A stretch of DNA of 64,000 bases, from assembly GCF_002115825.1 (NCBI RefSeq), contig NZ_JFJZ01000008.1:62001-126000 (forward strand), read 5' to 3'. A program made the position numbers and the translations under genes. The stretch comes from Thalassospira sp. MCCC 1A01428. GTDB lineage: Bacteria; Pseudomonadota; Alphaproteobacteria; Rhodospirillales; Thalassospiraceae. Positions 56,359 to 64,000 of the stretch are shown here, piece by piece; the stretch's first letter is position 1; each line of letters begins with the position of its first letter. The notes under the pieces are model-generated. The model did not search any database. It was not told the DNA's origin and saw only the letters and a list, made by a program, of their open reading frames with translations.

Positions 56359-57936
56359 TCAGCTAAGTGGCAGATAAACATTTATCATCATCTTAACATG
56401 ATTAAAACGCGAAGTACGATGAAAAGAAATGAAATATCTCAAATCAGTTTCCAGAATTTTCAAATACCTAATCGACACGCATGGATATTCTTCGTTTTCA
56501 GAAACAATTTTTTCAAAATCACTTATGTCTGCATTTTTTCTACGGTCGAGCATCACAAAAACACCACACAACTCATCTTCATTTAGATATTTCAATGGTT
56601 GACTTGGAGCATCTTTATATCCTGCTCGCCCCCAAATCTTAAACTCAACCGGAAATGAGTTATATTTATCACTATATGTATCAGGATAACAAACCACTAG
56701 ATCTGATCTACCTGGGCGCGAATAACGCTCCCGTTGAAGAACAGAACTCGGCCGTGAAATTAAAGCCCAAACAAAGTCTCTGACCTGATCTTCAGTAAAT
56801 TTTCGTCCACCAGAATACTCCATTATAACCTGAGGCAAAGAGAACTCTAAATTTCTTATTAGAAATGAAAACCCTTCATTACCCAAGCATGCAGAGAATG
56901 TATCCCTCTCATCTTTACTTCCAAGAGCATATTTGAAATACCCCTCCATAAAATCAAAATTGTAGTCATGTTCCACCTCTCCCTTTTCTTTAGTTATATG
57001 CAATACAGCTTGATAAAGTAATGGCGCTCTATACACGCCATAACCTCTTAGTAATCCATCAATAGAGTTTTCTCCCTTGTCTGAACCAATATAGCACTTA
57101 TTGAAAACAATCTCAGAATCTAAATAAAAGAGCAATGCAACAAAACCATTCACATAAAGAGTGCAATTATTATTATCGAACGTAAGAAAAACATGATACA
57201 CTTGATTGGCGGCAACTATAGCTGTATCGTAAATTTTTTCTTCATCACCATTATACAATTTAACAACAAAGCGGCACCCTCGACTCCCTGAAACTCCGAC
57301 AACAATTTTAACGTCTTGGTCTACCCTTGAATAAAAACTTAGTGCCGTTAAAAACATATCATCAAGTATTTGTTTTGTTTCATGGACTATCTTAAATATC
57401 ATTTCAAATGAACATGATATAGTTGACACCCCTTCAGACATATCTTCCATTTTATCAAAATCTATACTTAGAATATCTGCCGCTCGCATAGGACACTTAG
57501 ATTGTACAACCTTTGACAACTGTATAATCGGCAACTGAGAATCCGGCGGGATAGGACTTGAGGGTTTAATTCCTTTCTCCAATTGAGGCAAGGCACAAGA
57601 TAAAACTGTAAATTGTTTCAACGTCACAGGGAAAAATAAGTAAATTTCAACCAACTCAACATTGAAATCAGCGTCAACAGGAACAGATATTCTCTGCCAT
57701 TTTTTTGTCAACCTGTATTTCTTTGAGTTCGAGAAATATTTTGATCTAACGATTAAGACAACATCTTCATTATGAGAATAACATTTCACGTAAATTGAAA
57801 AAACAAAATTTCTTAAATCCACATAATTTCTTGCAATTAGAATTTCATGATTATTTATAAATTTATATACCCAAGATTTTTCACCTTTCAAAATTGAAAA
57901 ATCCTGACCTACAACAGCAATATCTTTACTTCCCAT
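56359..57936 (-). CDS. Orphan protein: sugar-binding-like region, LamG-like domain and PD-(D/E)XK nuclease-like C-terminus
   Basis: A 525-residue protein encoded by DNA far more AT-rich than everything around it. Residues 1-130 look like a beta-sandwich carbohydrate-binding module of phage-tail type, ending in a characteristic ALPQLEKGIKPSSPIP. Residues about 170-315 resemble a LamG/concanavalin domain (VYHVFLTFDNNNCTLYVNGF). Residues about 380-470 carry GRSDLVV (Asp412) and FPVEFKIWGR (Glu431-x-Lys433), the spaced D...ExK of PD-(D/E)XK nucleases, then KYLNEDELCGVFVMLDRR as in that fold. No signal peptide or membrane segment. ATG 57936 is chosen; it has GGCGGG upstream. Flanked by the sodB and aldehyde dehydrogenase terminators, with no partner gene. 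Domain calls are by eye. Confidence 0.78.
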   Translation of the reverse strand: MGSKDIAVVGQDFSILKGEKSWVYKFINNHEILIARNYVDLRNFVFSIYVKCYSHNEDVVLIVRSKYFSNSKKYRLTKKWQRISVPVDADFNVELVEIYLFFPVTLKQFTVLSCALPQLEKGIKPSSPIPPDSQLPIIQLSKVVQSKCPMRAADILSIDFDKMEDMSEGVSTISCSFEMIFKIVHETKQILDDMFLTALSFYSRVDQDVKIVVGVSGSRGCRFVVKLYNGDEEKIYDTAIVAANQVYHVFLTFDNNNCTLYVNGFVALLFYLDSEIVFNKCYIGSDKGENSIDGLLRGYGVYRAPLLYQAVLHITKEKGEVEHDYNFDFMEGYFKYALGSKDERDTFSACLGNEGFSFLIRNLEFSLPQVIMEYSGGRKFTEDQVRDFVWALISRPSSVLQRERYSRPGRSDLVVCYPDTYSDKYNSFPVEFKIWGRAGYKDAPSQPLKYLNEDELCGVFVMLDRRKNADISDFEKIVSENEEYPCVSIRYLKILETDLRYFISFHRTSRFNHVKMMINVYLPLS

Positions 57937-57974
57937 ATTTTTCCCGCCTCTAAAAACTTCCTCAAAAAAGTAAC

Positions 57975-58011
57975 ACAAAAAAAAAGTCGCCAACACAAAA
58001 TGTTAGCGACT
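57975..58011 (-). terminator. Terminator of the aldehyde dehydrogenase gene
   Basis: AGTCGC-C-AACA pairs with TGTT-A-GCGACT; on the minus strand it is followed by a long T run. It marks the border of the AT-rich orphan gene. Confidence 0.85.
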
Positions 58012-58051
58012 CATAAAATCCTCAAATTCAAATCCTGCAAAGCAGGATGGC

Positions 58052-59551
58052 TCAGATATCGAACTTAATGCCCTGTGCGAGCGGCAATTCGCGGGAATAG
58101 TTGATCGTGTTGGTTGCGCGGCGCATATAGCCCTTCCAGGCGTCCGAACCGGATTCGCGGCCGCCGCCGGTTTCCTTTTCGCCGCCAAACGCCCCGCCAA
58201 TTTCCGCACCCGACGGGCCAATATTGACATTGGCAATCCCGCAATCCGAGCCAACAGACGAAAGAAACAGTTCGGTTTCACGAAGATCGGTTGAAAAAAT
58301 GCATGATGACAGGCCCTGCGGCACACCGTTTTGAAGCGCAATGGCTTCTTCCAGCGTTTCATAGGTCATGACATAGAGGATCGGCGCGAAGGTTTCATGT
58401 TTGACGGTGTCAGTCTGACCCGGCATTTCAACCACAGACGGCCGCACATAATAGGCATCGCCATATTGGTCTTCCAACACACGTTCGCCGCCATGCACGG
58501 TGCCGCCATCTTTTTTGGCATTGGCAAGGGCCGCCTGCATATTATCAAAGCTGTCTTTATCAATCAGCGGGCCAACCAGCGTGCCATCGGCCAGCGGATC
58601 GCCGATTTTAACCGATTTATAAGCCGCAATCACCTTGGGCAGCAGTTCGTCCTTCACATCTTTATGCACAATCAAGCGACGCAGCGACGTGCAGCGCTGG
58701 CCACAGGTACCAACGGCGGAAAACACAATCGCGCGTACCGTCATGTCCAGATCGGCCGACGGGGTAACGATCATGGCATTGTTGCCGCCCAGTTCCAGAA
58801 TGGTACGGCCAAAGCGGGCCGCCACACGCGGGCCAACTTCGCGGCCCATACGGGTCGAACCGGTAGCCGACACCAGCGCAACGTCATTGCTGTCGGTCAG
58901 GGCTTCGCCAATTTCGCGCGCACCGATCACAACCTGATGCAGGCCTTCGGGCGCATCGCCAAAGCGATCCAGCGCCTTTTGCAAAATGTTCTGGCAGGCA
59001 AGGGCGGTGAGCGGCGTTTTTTCCGACGGTTTCCAAATCACGGCATTACCGCACACCAGCGCCAGTGCCGTGTTCCACGACCAAACCGCAACCGGGAAGT
59101 TAAAAGCAGAAATAACGCCAACAACACCCAGCGGATGCCAGCTTTCCATCATTTTATGACCCGGGCGTTCGGACGCGATGGTCAAACCATAAAGCTGACG
59201 CGACAGACCAACAGCGAAATCGCAAATGTCGATCATTTCCTGAACTTCGCCCAAGCCTTCCTGATAGATCTTGCCACATTCAAGCGCAACAAGGCGGCCC
59301 AGCGGTTCCTTGGCGGCGCGCAGTTCTTCGCCCAGCAAACGCGCCAGTTCACCCCGGCGCGGACCAGGCACCTGACGCCACTGTGCAAATGCCCGTTTCG
59401 CATTGGCAATGATATCGCCCATCGCTGCCGGGTCCGTTTCGGCAATGCTGGCGATCTCCGATCCATCCACCGGGGTCTGGACTTTTAAGGCACCGCCCGA
59501 GATGACATCATCGGTCAGGCCGAGTTCGCTCAGTATCTTTGCATGGCTCAC
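58052..59551 (-). CDS. Aldehyde dehydrogenase, ALDH7 type (alpha-aminoadipate semialdehyde dehydrogenase-like)
   Basis: A 499-residue NAD(P)-dependent aldehyde dehydrogenase. The catalytic Cys is in GTCGQRCTS and the general-base Glu in LELGGNN. Segments such as MIDICDFAVGLSRQLYGLTI and ESWHPLGVVGVISAFNFPVA are typical of ALDH7A1/AmaB, which oxidise alpha-aminoadipate semialdehyde (piperideine-6-carboxylate) in lysine breakdown. The next genes upstream in the same direction encode a class III aminotransferase and a FAD oxidoreductase, which fits lysine or pipecolate catabolism. The precise substrate is inferred. Confidence 0.93.
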   Translation of the reverse strand: MSHAKILSELGLTDDVISGGALKVQTPVDGSEIASIAETDPAAMGDIIANAKRAFAQWRQVPGPRRGELARLLGEELRAAKEPLGRLVALECGKIYQEGLGEVQEMIDICDFAVGLSRQLYGLTIASERPGHKMMESWHPLGVVGVISAFNFPVAVWSWNTALALVCGNAVIWKPSEKTPLTALACQNILQKALDRFGDAPEGLHQVVIGAREIGEALTDSNDVALVSATGSTRMGREVGPRVAARFGRTILELGGNNAMIVTPSADLDMTVRAIVFSAVGTCGQRCTSLRRLIVHKDVKDELLPKVIAAYKSVKIGDPLADGTLVGPLIDKDSFDNMQAALANAKKDGGTVHGGERVLEDQYGDAYYVRPSVVEMPGQTDTVKHETFAPILYVMTYETLEEAIALQNGVPQGLSSCIFSTDLRETELFLSSVGSDCGIANVNIGPSGAEIGGAFGGEKETGGGRESGSDAWKGYMRRATNTINYSRELPLAQGIKFDI

Positions 59552-59628
59552 AATAAGCTCCCTTTCATTTTGGTTCTGTTGGGGTGATTTGCCAAATAAC
59601 CATCACTGTCTGTCGGATCCAACCGCCC

Positions 59629-60930
59629 TTATTGCACATCGGCAAGGGCAGGCAAAAGACGCCCGATAATTTCGAACGCTTCATCCACCTGATCAAACGG
59701 GATGGTCAAGGGTGCCAAAAGACGCACCACATTGGCATATTCACCACTTGGCATTAACAATAGCCCGTTCTGACGGGCCAGCTGCAATAAAGTTTGCAGT
59801 CGTTTTGGCGACGGCGCACCGTCATCATTGACCAGCTCAAAGGCCCGCATGGCACCGATGCCCCGCACGCCGCCAATCACATGTCCGCCTGGCAACAGGC
59901 GCAGTTTTTCAACATGATCCACATATCGCTGGCCTAACTGATTGGCCCGGGACAGGATATTTTCGGTTTCCAGCACGTCAAACACGCCGGTTGCGGCCGC
60001 ACAGGCAACCGGATTACCCGAATAGGTGCCGCCAAGGCCGCCCGGTGCCATCGCACTCATCACATCTTGCGCCCCGGTTAAGGCGGCAAGCGGAAAACCG
60101 CCGCCAATGCCCTTGCCCATCACCACAATATCGGGGCAGACCCCGGCATGTTCGATGGCAAACAATTTGCCCGTACGTGCAAAGCCGGACTGAATTTCAT
60201 CGGCAATTAAAATCATACCATGCTGGTCGCACAGGTGACGCAGGCTTTGCAAAAATGCAGACGAACAGGCGCGAAATCCGCCCTCGCCCTGCACCGGTTC
60301 AATCACCACCGCCGCAATTGATTGCGGTTCGGCAACAACCTTGAAAATCCGGGCAATTGCCGCCAGCGCATCCGCATCTGATATATCGGCTTCGCGGCAC
60401 GGATAAGGCACATGATGCACATTTCCGGGCAAAACCCCCAACCCGGCTTTATAAGGGGCAACCTTGCCGGTCAGCGACAGGGTTGCCAATGTGCGGCCAT
60501 GAAAGCCACCGTCAAAGGCGATAACGCTGCTGCGCCCGGTAAAGGCCCGGGCCAGTTTCAGGGCGTTTTCCACCGCTTCGGCGCCGGAATTGGTTAACAT
60601 CGATTTGGCGGGGCCTTCGATCGGGCAATGATCTGCCAGCCAGTCGGTTACGGCAATATAGGGTTCATGGGGCAGCGCGTTAAAACAGCTATGGGTAAAA
60701 CGTTCAAGCTGGGCGGCGACCTTTGCCATTACCACCGGGTGACGATGGCCCAGCGTTAAAACGCCAATGCCGCCAACAAAATCCAGATAACGTTTACCGT
60801 CACAATCCCAAACCACGGCATTTTCCCCCCGGTCGATATAAACCGGGTGCAAGGTGCGAATGCCGGCTGAAACCGACTGTTTTTGTCGGCTCGCAAGGCT
60901 GGATGAAACGGCAATATCATCGCGGGGCAT
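59629..60930 (-). CDS. Class III PLP aminotransferase (GabT/lysine 6-aminotransferase-like)
   Basis: A 433-residue omega-aminotransferase. NSGAEAVENALKLAR, LIADEIQSGFARTG (Asp244 contacts the PLP ring), and the PLP lysine Lys273 in VVMGKGIGGGFP are present. It resembles 4-aminobutyrate aminotransferases. Beside an ALDH7-type enzyme, it may convert L-lysine to aminoadipate semialdehyde or act on another omega-amine. GGAG lies 8 bases before the ATG. The gap to the aldehyde dehydrogenase is about 75 bases. Confidence 0.92.
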   Translation of the reverse strand: MPRDDIAVSSSLASRQKQSVSAGIRTLHPVYIDRGENAVVWDCDGKRYLDFVGGIGVLTLGHRHPVVMAKVAAQLERFTHSCFNALPHEPYIAVTDWLADHCPIEGPAKSMLTNSGAEAVENALKLARAFTGRSSVIAFDGGFHGRTLATLSLTGKVAPYKAGLGVLPGNVHHVPYPCREADISDADALAAIARIFKVVAEPQSIAAVVIEPVQGEGGFRACSSAFLQSLRHLCDQHGMILIADEIQSGFARTGKLFAIEHAGVCPDIVVMGKGIGGGFPLAALTGAQDVMSAMAPGGLGGTYSGNPVACAAATGVFDVLETENILSRANQLGQRYVDHVEKLRLLPGGHVIGGVRGIGAMRAFELVNDDGAPSPKRLQTLLQLARQNGLLLMPSGEYANVVRLLAPLTIPFDQVDEAFEIIGRLLPALADVQ

Positions 60931-61020
60931 TGTCGGTAGCTCCAGTTAAATCCGGGATGAACGGCACAGGCAAAACCGTTCTGTTTCCTGTTTCACAAGG
61001 CTTGTTTTTATATCGTAACG

Positions 61021-62208
61021 TCAGATCACATTAAGCTCGCGCACCGGGGCATTGTCGCGCACACGTTCATAGCCAAACACCGACATATCAAGCGTTTGAT
61101 AGCGCCCCGTTGCCACCAGTTCGCCCAGCGCGCGGCCCACAGCCGGGCTTTGTTGCAACCCATGGCCGGAAAAACCATTGGCAAACAGAAAATTGGGAAC
61201 ATCGGGATGCGGACCAACAATGGCGTTTTGATCCAGCAGGTTATAGGCATAATGCCCGGCCCAGGAATTGACCACTTTAACCGCCTCGAACCGTTCGCAG
61301 CGCTGATACAGGCCGGGCCAGATAATGTCGTCAAACAGACTGTGATCAACCTCGAAATCCCAACATTCGCCATCGCGGTCTGCCGGGGGCTGAATGCCGG
61401 TGATAAAATATTCACCTTCGGGTCGAAAATACAGGCCACTTGGGTCAATCAGCATCGGGCATGTGGCAACAATATCGGCAGCATCGCGGCAGTTAAAAAC
61501 AAAAATGCAGCGCTTGCGCGGCTCTACGGGAATATCAAGCCCGGCCATGCGCGCCACTTTGGTCGCCCCGGTGCCAGCGGCATTAATGACGGTGCCGCAG
61601 CTAAATTGCCGCCCATCGGCCAATGTCACGCCGGTAACACGGTTACCGTCGCGCAAAAGGGCTGAAACTTCACCCTCCACGATATCCGCCCCACGCAGCT
61701 TGGCCTGACGACGAAAAATTTGCAGCAGGGAATAGGCATCAAACCAGCCCTCGCCGGTGCGCCCCCAGCAGCCGGCAGATAAATCATCAACGCTCATCCA
61801 CGGGTATTTCGCCTTTAGCTCACCTGGTTCCATCCAGGCAATATCGGCCCCGTGGGCCAACTGGGTTTGATGGTTACTGGTTAAAATATCGCGGCCATCG
61901 GGGGTGGCAAGCACCAGATACCCCTTTTCATGCAGGGAAATATCCGCATCCGAGTCCACATCGCGTTTCAGGTTACGCAAAAACTCAATGCCATAACCCG
62001 ACATTTCAATATTGATCGGGGTTGAAAATTGCTGGCGGATCGAGGCCGCAGAAAGGGCGGTCGAGCAAAATTCATAGCTGGAATCCTTTTCGATCACCAG
62101 CACCCGGCCATCAAAATCACTGCGCCCCAACAAATGCCATGCCGCCGAACAGCCGATAACTCCGCCGCCAACAATGATGACATCATAAAACTCGCCACTT
62201 ACACCCAT
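61021..62208 (-). CDS. FAD-dependent oxidoreductase of the DAO family (FOXRED1-like)
   Basis: A 395-residue flavoprotein of the D-amino-acid oxidase/sarcosine oxidase beta family. The FAD site is DVIIVGGGVIGCSAAWHL, then CSTALSAASIRQQFSTPINI, typical of FOXRED1-like members. A C-terminal FANGFSGHGLQQSPAVGRAL closes the FAD domain. It probably oxidises a secondary or cyclic amine; next to ALDH7 and an aminotransferase, pipecolate or a related compound is a reasonable guess. ATG 62208 is preferred over 62232; neither has a strong ribosome site. Confidence 0.9.
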   Translation of the reverse strand: MGVSGEFYDVIIVGGGVIGCSAAWHLLGRSDFDGRVLVIEKDSSYEFCSTALSAASIRQQFSTPINIEMSGYGIEFLRNLKRDVDSDADISLHEKGYLVLATPDGRDILTSNHQTQLAHGADIAWMEPGELKAKYPWMSVDDLSAGCWGRTGEGWFDAYSLLQIFRRQAKLRGADIVEGEVSALLRDGNRVTGVTLADGRQFSCGTVINAAGTGATKVARMAGLDIPVEPRKRCIFVFNCRDAADIVATCPMLIDPSGLYFRPEGEYFITGIQPPADRDGECWDFEVDHSLFDDIIWPGLYQRCERFEAVKVVNSWAGHYAYNLLDQNAIVGPHPDVPNFLFANGFSGHGLQQSPAVGRALGELVATGRYQTLDMSVFGYERVRDNAPVRELNVI

Positions 62209-62593
62209 AAAAGCCAACTTCCCGATAAACATAACGAAACCGGAACAACCATTGGTTTTCCTGAAAATCGTTATTTTTGTTGTTTAACTGCCCGCTTTGT
62301 TTCAACGGGGCTGATCTGCAAAATAGCCGATGTTTTTCGACCCGAAAAGCGAACTTGCGACGTGACAATGCCGGTTATGCCACAGGGTTGGTGGGGCCAA
62401 ACCACAGGGCCTTAAAGGCCATGACAAATGCGATACCCACAGGAAACATAACGACAGACCGTACGTCGCATTTTTCCATTTTATCGCAATCAACACCTTG
62501 CAATCGTCACGCGGGCGGCGCGAGGGCGCTTTCCGGGCCGCTCACACGCTAGGCCTTGGCGAAGGGCATCGCAAACGATATATTGGCACGATA

Positions 62594-62612
62594 TCATTCC
62601 ATTTCGGAATGA
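62594..62612. promoter_or_regulatory. Candidate LysR operator upstream of the regulator gene
   Basis: TCATTCC-N5-GGAATGA is a perfect 7-bp inverted repeat, 24 bases before the LysR ATG. ACGATAT also occurs twice just before it (62575 and 62588). This is where a LysR protein would be expected to bind for autoregulation and control of the divergent oxidoreductase cluster. The rest of the 427-base intergenic region (62209-62636) shows no gene. Confidence 0.55.
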
Positions 62613-62636
62613 AGTATTGAGGCGGGAGTTCCCCGG

Positions 62637-63590
62637 ATGCGTCGTGTTTTACCGTCTTTAACAGCCCTGCAGTTTTTCGAGGCATCGGCCCGCCATCTTA
62701 GCTTTACCAAGGCAGCACAGGAACTTAACGTAACCCAAAGTGCGATCAGCCGACAGGTAAGGTCGCTGGAGGAATATCTGGGCCGGGATCTGTTTCGACG
62801 CATTCGCCAACGTCTTAAACTTACCCCGGCGGGCGATGCCTATGCCGCCCAGGTGCGCGACCTTTTGGACCGCGCCGAAGCCGCCACGTTGCAAGTTATG
62901 GCCTATAGCGGCGAAGGCGGCATGCTAAATGTGGGCACCCTGCCCACCTTCGGGGCGCGCTGGCTGGTACCGCGTCTGGGCGATTTTCGCACCGCCTGGC
63001 CCGACATTCAGTTAAACCTGATCACGCAAATCCGCCCGTTTGACTTTGCCGAGGAAGCGATTGATATCGCCATTCATTTTGGCGAGGCAAACTGGCCGGG
63101 ATGCGTTTTTCACCGCCTGATGGGCGAAACCCTGATCCCGGTATGTGCGCCCAAACTGCTAAAAGACAACGACGATTTACCCATTGCGCGTGACCGCATT
63201 CGCAATTGCACGCTGTTACAACACGCCACCCGCCCCACCGCCTGGCAGGACTGGTTGATGGCCGCCGGTGTGCCCGCCGTCGATGATCTGGCAGGGCCGC
63301 GATTTGAACATTTTCATATGGTGATACAAGCCGCTGTTGCCGGGCTGGGGCTGGCCTTAATGCCGGAATTTCTGGTACGCGAAGAACTCGACAATGGCCG
63401 TCTTCTGGCCCCGTTTGATCTAAGCATCCCCAGTCATCATGCCTATTACGTTGTTTACCCCGAAGAAAAGGAAAGCACCTTTGCCGTGCGCGCCTTTCGC
63501 GACTGGATCCTGACCGCCAGTGGCAACAACCCGGTTGGCAAGGTTATTGGTGAAAATCAACAAGGTGACATGGCCCTTGCAAGTGCCTGA
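62637..63590 (+). CDS. LysR-family transcriptional regulator, GcvA-like
   Basis: A 317-residue regulator. The winged HTH is residues 6-65 (LTALQFFEASARHLSFTKAA, LNVTQSAISRQVRSLEEYLG), and the substrate-binding domain starts near residue 90 (LNVGTLPTFGARWLVPRLGD), typical of GcvA-type members that control amino acid catabolism. GGGAG precedes the ATG. Divergent from the FAD oxidoreductase-aminotransferase-ALDH7 genes, which it probably activates in response to a pathway metabolite. Confidence 0.93.
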   Translation: MRRVLPSLTALQFFEASARHLSFTKAAQELNVTQSAISRQVRSLEEYLGRDLFRRIRQRLKLTPAGDAYAAQVRDLLDRAEAATLQVMAYSGEGGMLNVGTLPTFGARWLVPRLGDFRTAWPDIQLNLITQIRPFDFAEEAIDIAIHFGEANWPGCVFHRLMGETLIPVCAPKLLKDNDDLPIARDRIRNCTLLQHATRPTAWQDWLMAAGVPAVDDLAGPRFEHFHMVIQAAVAGLGLALMPEFLVREELDNGRLLAPFDLSIPSHHAYYVVYPEEKESTFAVRAFRDWILTASGNNPVGKVIGENQQGDMALASA

Positions 63591-63707
63591 TCTTTGTTTT
63601 TGATTGCACCACATCCCGGCCCCCCCTAATGTTTTTCAGCCCGCAAGCCATATATAACAAAACGGGCGTCAAATTGATCAATCGGGGTAGCACAAAGGGG
63701 AATAACT

Positions 63708-64000
63708 TTGTCGGTCGTGGAGAGCAGCCTTCATCTTTTTCAAATCGAAGCAGAAGACTTCGTAAAATTTCAACGCGTTTCAGATGTTGTATTTGCCCCC
63801 ATGGGACAAAGGGCAAAACAGTTTTACCAGATCATTTCTGAAAACGTCGCGGTGAAGATCGACGATGCCCGGATAGAAAAGCTGACAGCGCTGCTTGAAA
63901 CCCACTGGACACGCCTGTTTAACGGCAAGATCGACCGTAAATTAAGTGATCAGGCGGCTGAACTGGCGCAATTGCACGCCGGGGCCGGGGTTTCACCCGC
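63708..64000 (+). CDS. Globin-coupled sensor protein, N-terminal part (cut by window end)
   Basis: An open frame runs to the window end. It starts at TTG 63708 with AAGGGG 7 bases upstream; the next options are GTG 63717 and ATG near 63801. The first 97 residues read as a protoglobin-type heme domain: FVKFQRVSDVVFAPMGQRAK, LETHWTRLFNGKIDRKL, and LAQLHAGAGVSP, where the His is the candidate proximal heme ligand. Such domains sit at the front of oxygen-sensing chemoreceptors or diguanylate cyclases; the output domain lies outside the window. Confidence 0.72.
   Translation, partial: MSVVESSLHLFQIEAEDFVKFQRVSDVVFAPMGQRAKQFYQIISENVAVKIDDARIEKLTALLETHWTRLFNGKIDRKLSDQAAELAQLHAGAGVSP

Noticed and set aside
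56300-58050. Mobile element carrying the AT-rich orphan gene
   Set aside because: No transposase, integrase, target duplication or long terminal inverted repeat is visible; only composition and terminator borders suggest transfer.
58331-59488. 385-codon plus-strand open frame opposite the aldehyde dehydrogenase gene
   Set aside because: It is the antisense shadow of a clearly conserved enzyme; the translation is low in recognisable motifs and rich in His/Arg/Asn as expected for reverse-strand readings.

Overview
The window looks like chromosomal DNA of an alphaproteobacterium, most likely a Rhodospirillales member close to Thalassospira (inference from gene content and protein style; no search was possible). 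Supporting signs are the alphaproteobacterial AddB/AddA pair, a tsaE-amgK-murU-addB-addA-trxA run, a Mic60 (mitofilin) homologue inside a hemC-hemD-mic60-hemY run, a DUF1674/SDHAF4-type protein, and moderately GC-rich coding DNA. I found no rRNA or tRNA gene, CRISPR array or transposase.

Layout. 0-4.4 kb: two tandem paralogous chemoreceptors. 4.4-15 kb (minus strand): dienelactone hydrolase, thioredoxin, AddA, AddB, a MurU/AmgK cell-wall recycling pair and TsaE. 15-19 kb: ferredoxin-NADP reductase, a UPF0303 protein and LepA. 19-22 kb: a PAS sensor kinase, a small lipoprotein, then a deletion scar that joins the 3' ends of a LysR gene and a peroxiredoxin-like gene. 22-27.7 kb (minus): the infC-rpmI-rplT-pheS-pheT translation cluster, with a stand-alone receiver-domain gene after infC; infC appears to start with ATA. 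27.8-31 kb: two glycosyltransferases and an alpha/beta hydrolase. 31-36 kb (minus): Rieske protein, EVE protein, YCII protein, gpsA and tsaD. This run is split at 32.2-34 kb by an oppositely oriented, relatively AT-rich cassette: an unknown gene present as a tandem duplicate, plus a GNAT acetyltransferase. 36-41 kb: hemC, hemD, mic60, hemY. 41-49 kb: purH, a WbpL/WbpM-like O-antigen initiation pair, rsmB, rpe, DUF1674. 49-56 kb: tex, a TPP riboswitch with thiM-thiE, a small exported protein, a cyclase-family lipoprotein and iron superoxide dismutase. 56.4-57.9 kb: a strikingly AT-rich orphan gene combining a phage-tail-like sugar-binding region, a LamG-like domain and a PD-(D/E)XK nuclease-like C-terminus. 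58-63.6 kb: an ALDH7-type dehydrogenase, a class III aminotransferase, a FAD oxidoreductase and a divergent LysR regulator, best read as a lysine/pipecolate-type amine catabolic cluster. The window ends inside a globin-domain sensor gene.

Most of the window is housekeeping. The best candidates for undescribed biology are the LamG/nuclease orphan between the sodB and aldehyde dehydrogenase terminators, and the duplicated-gene/acetyltransferase cassette that splits gpsA from the YCII-EVE genes. Secondary points are the ATA start of infC, the receiver gene in the infC-rpmI interval, the LysR/peroxiredoxin scar, and a long inverted repeat in the purH leader.
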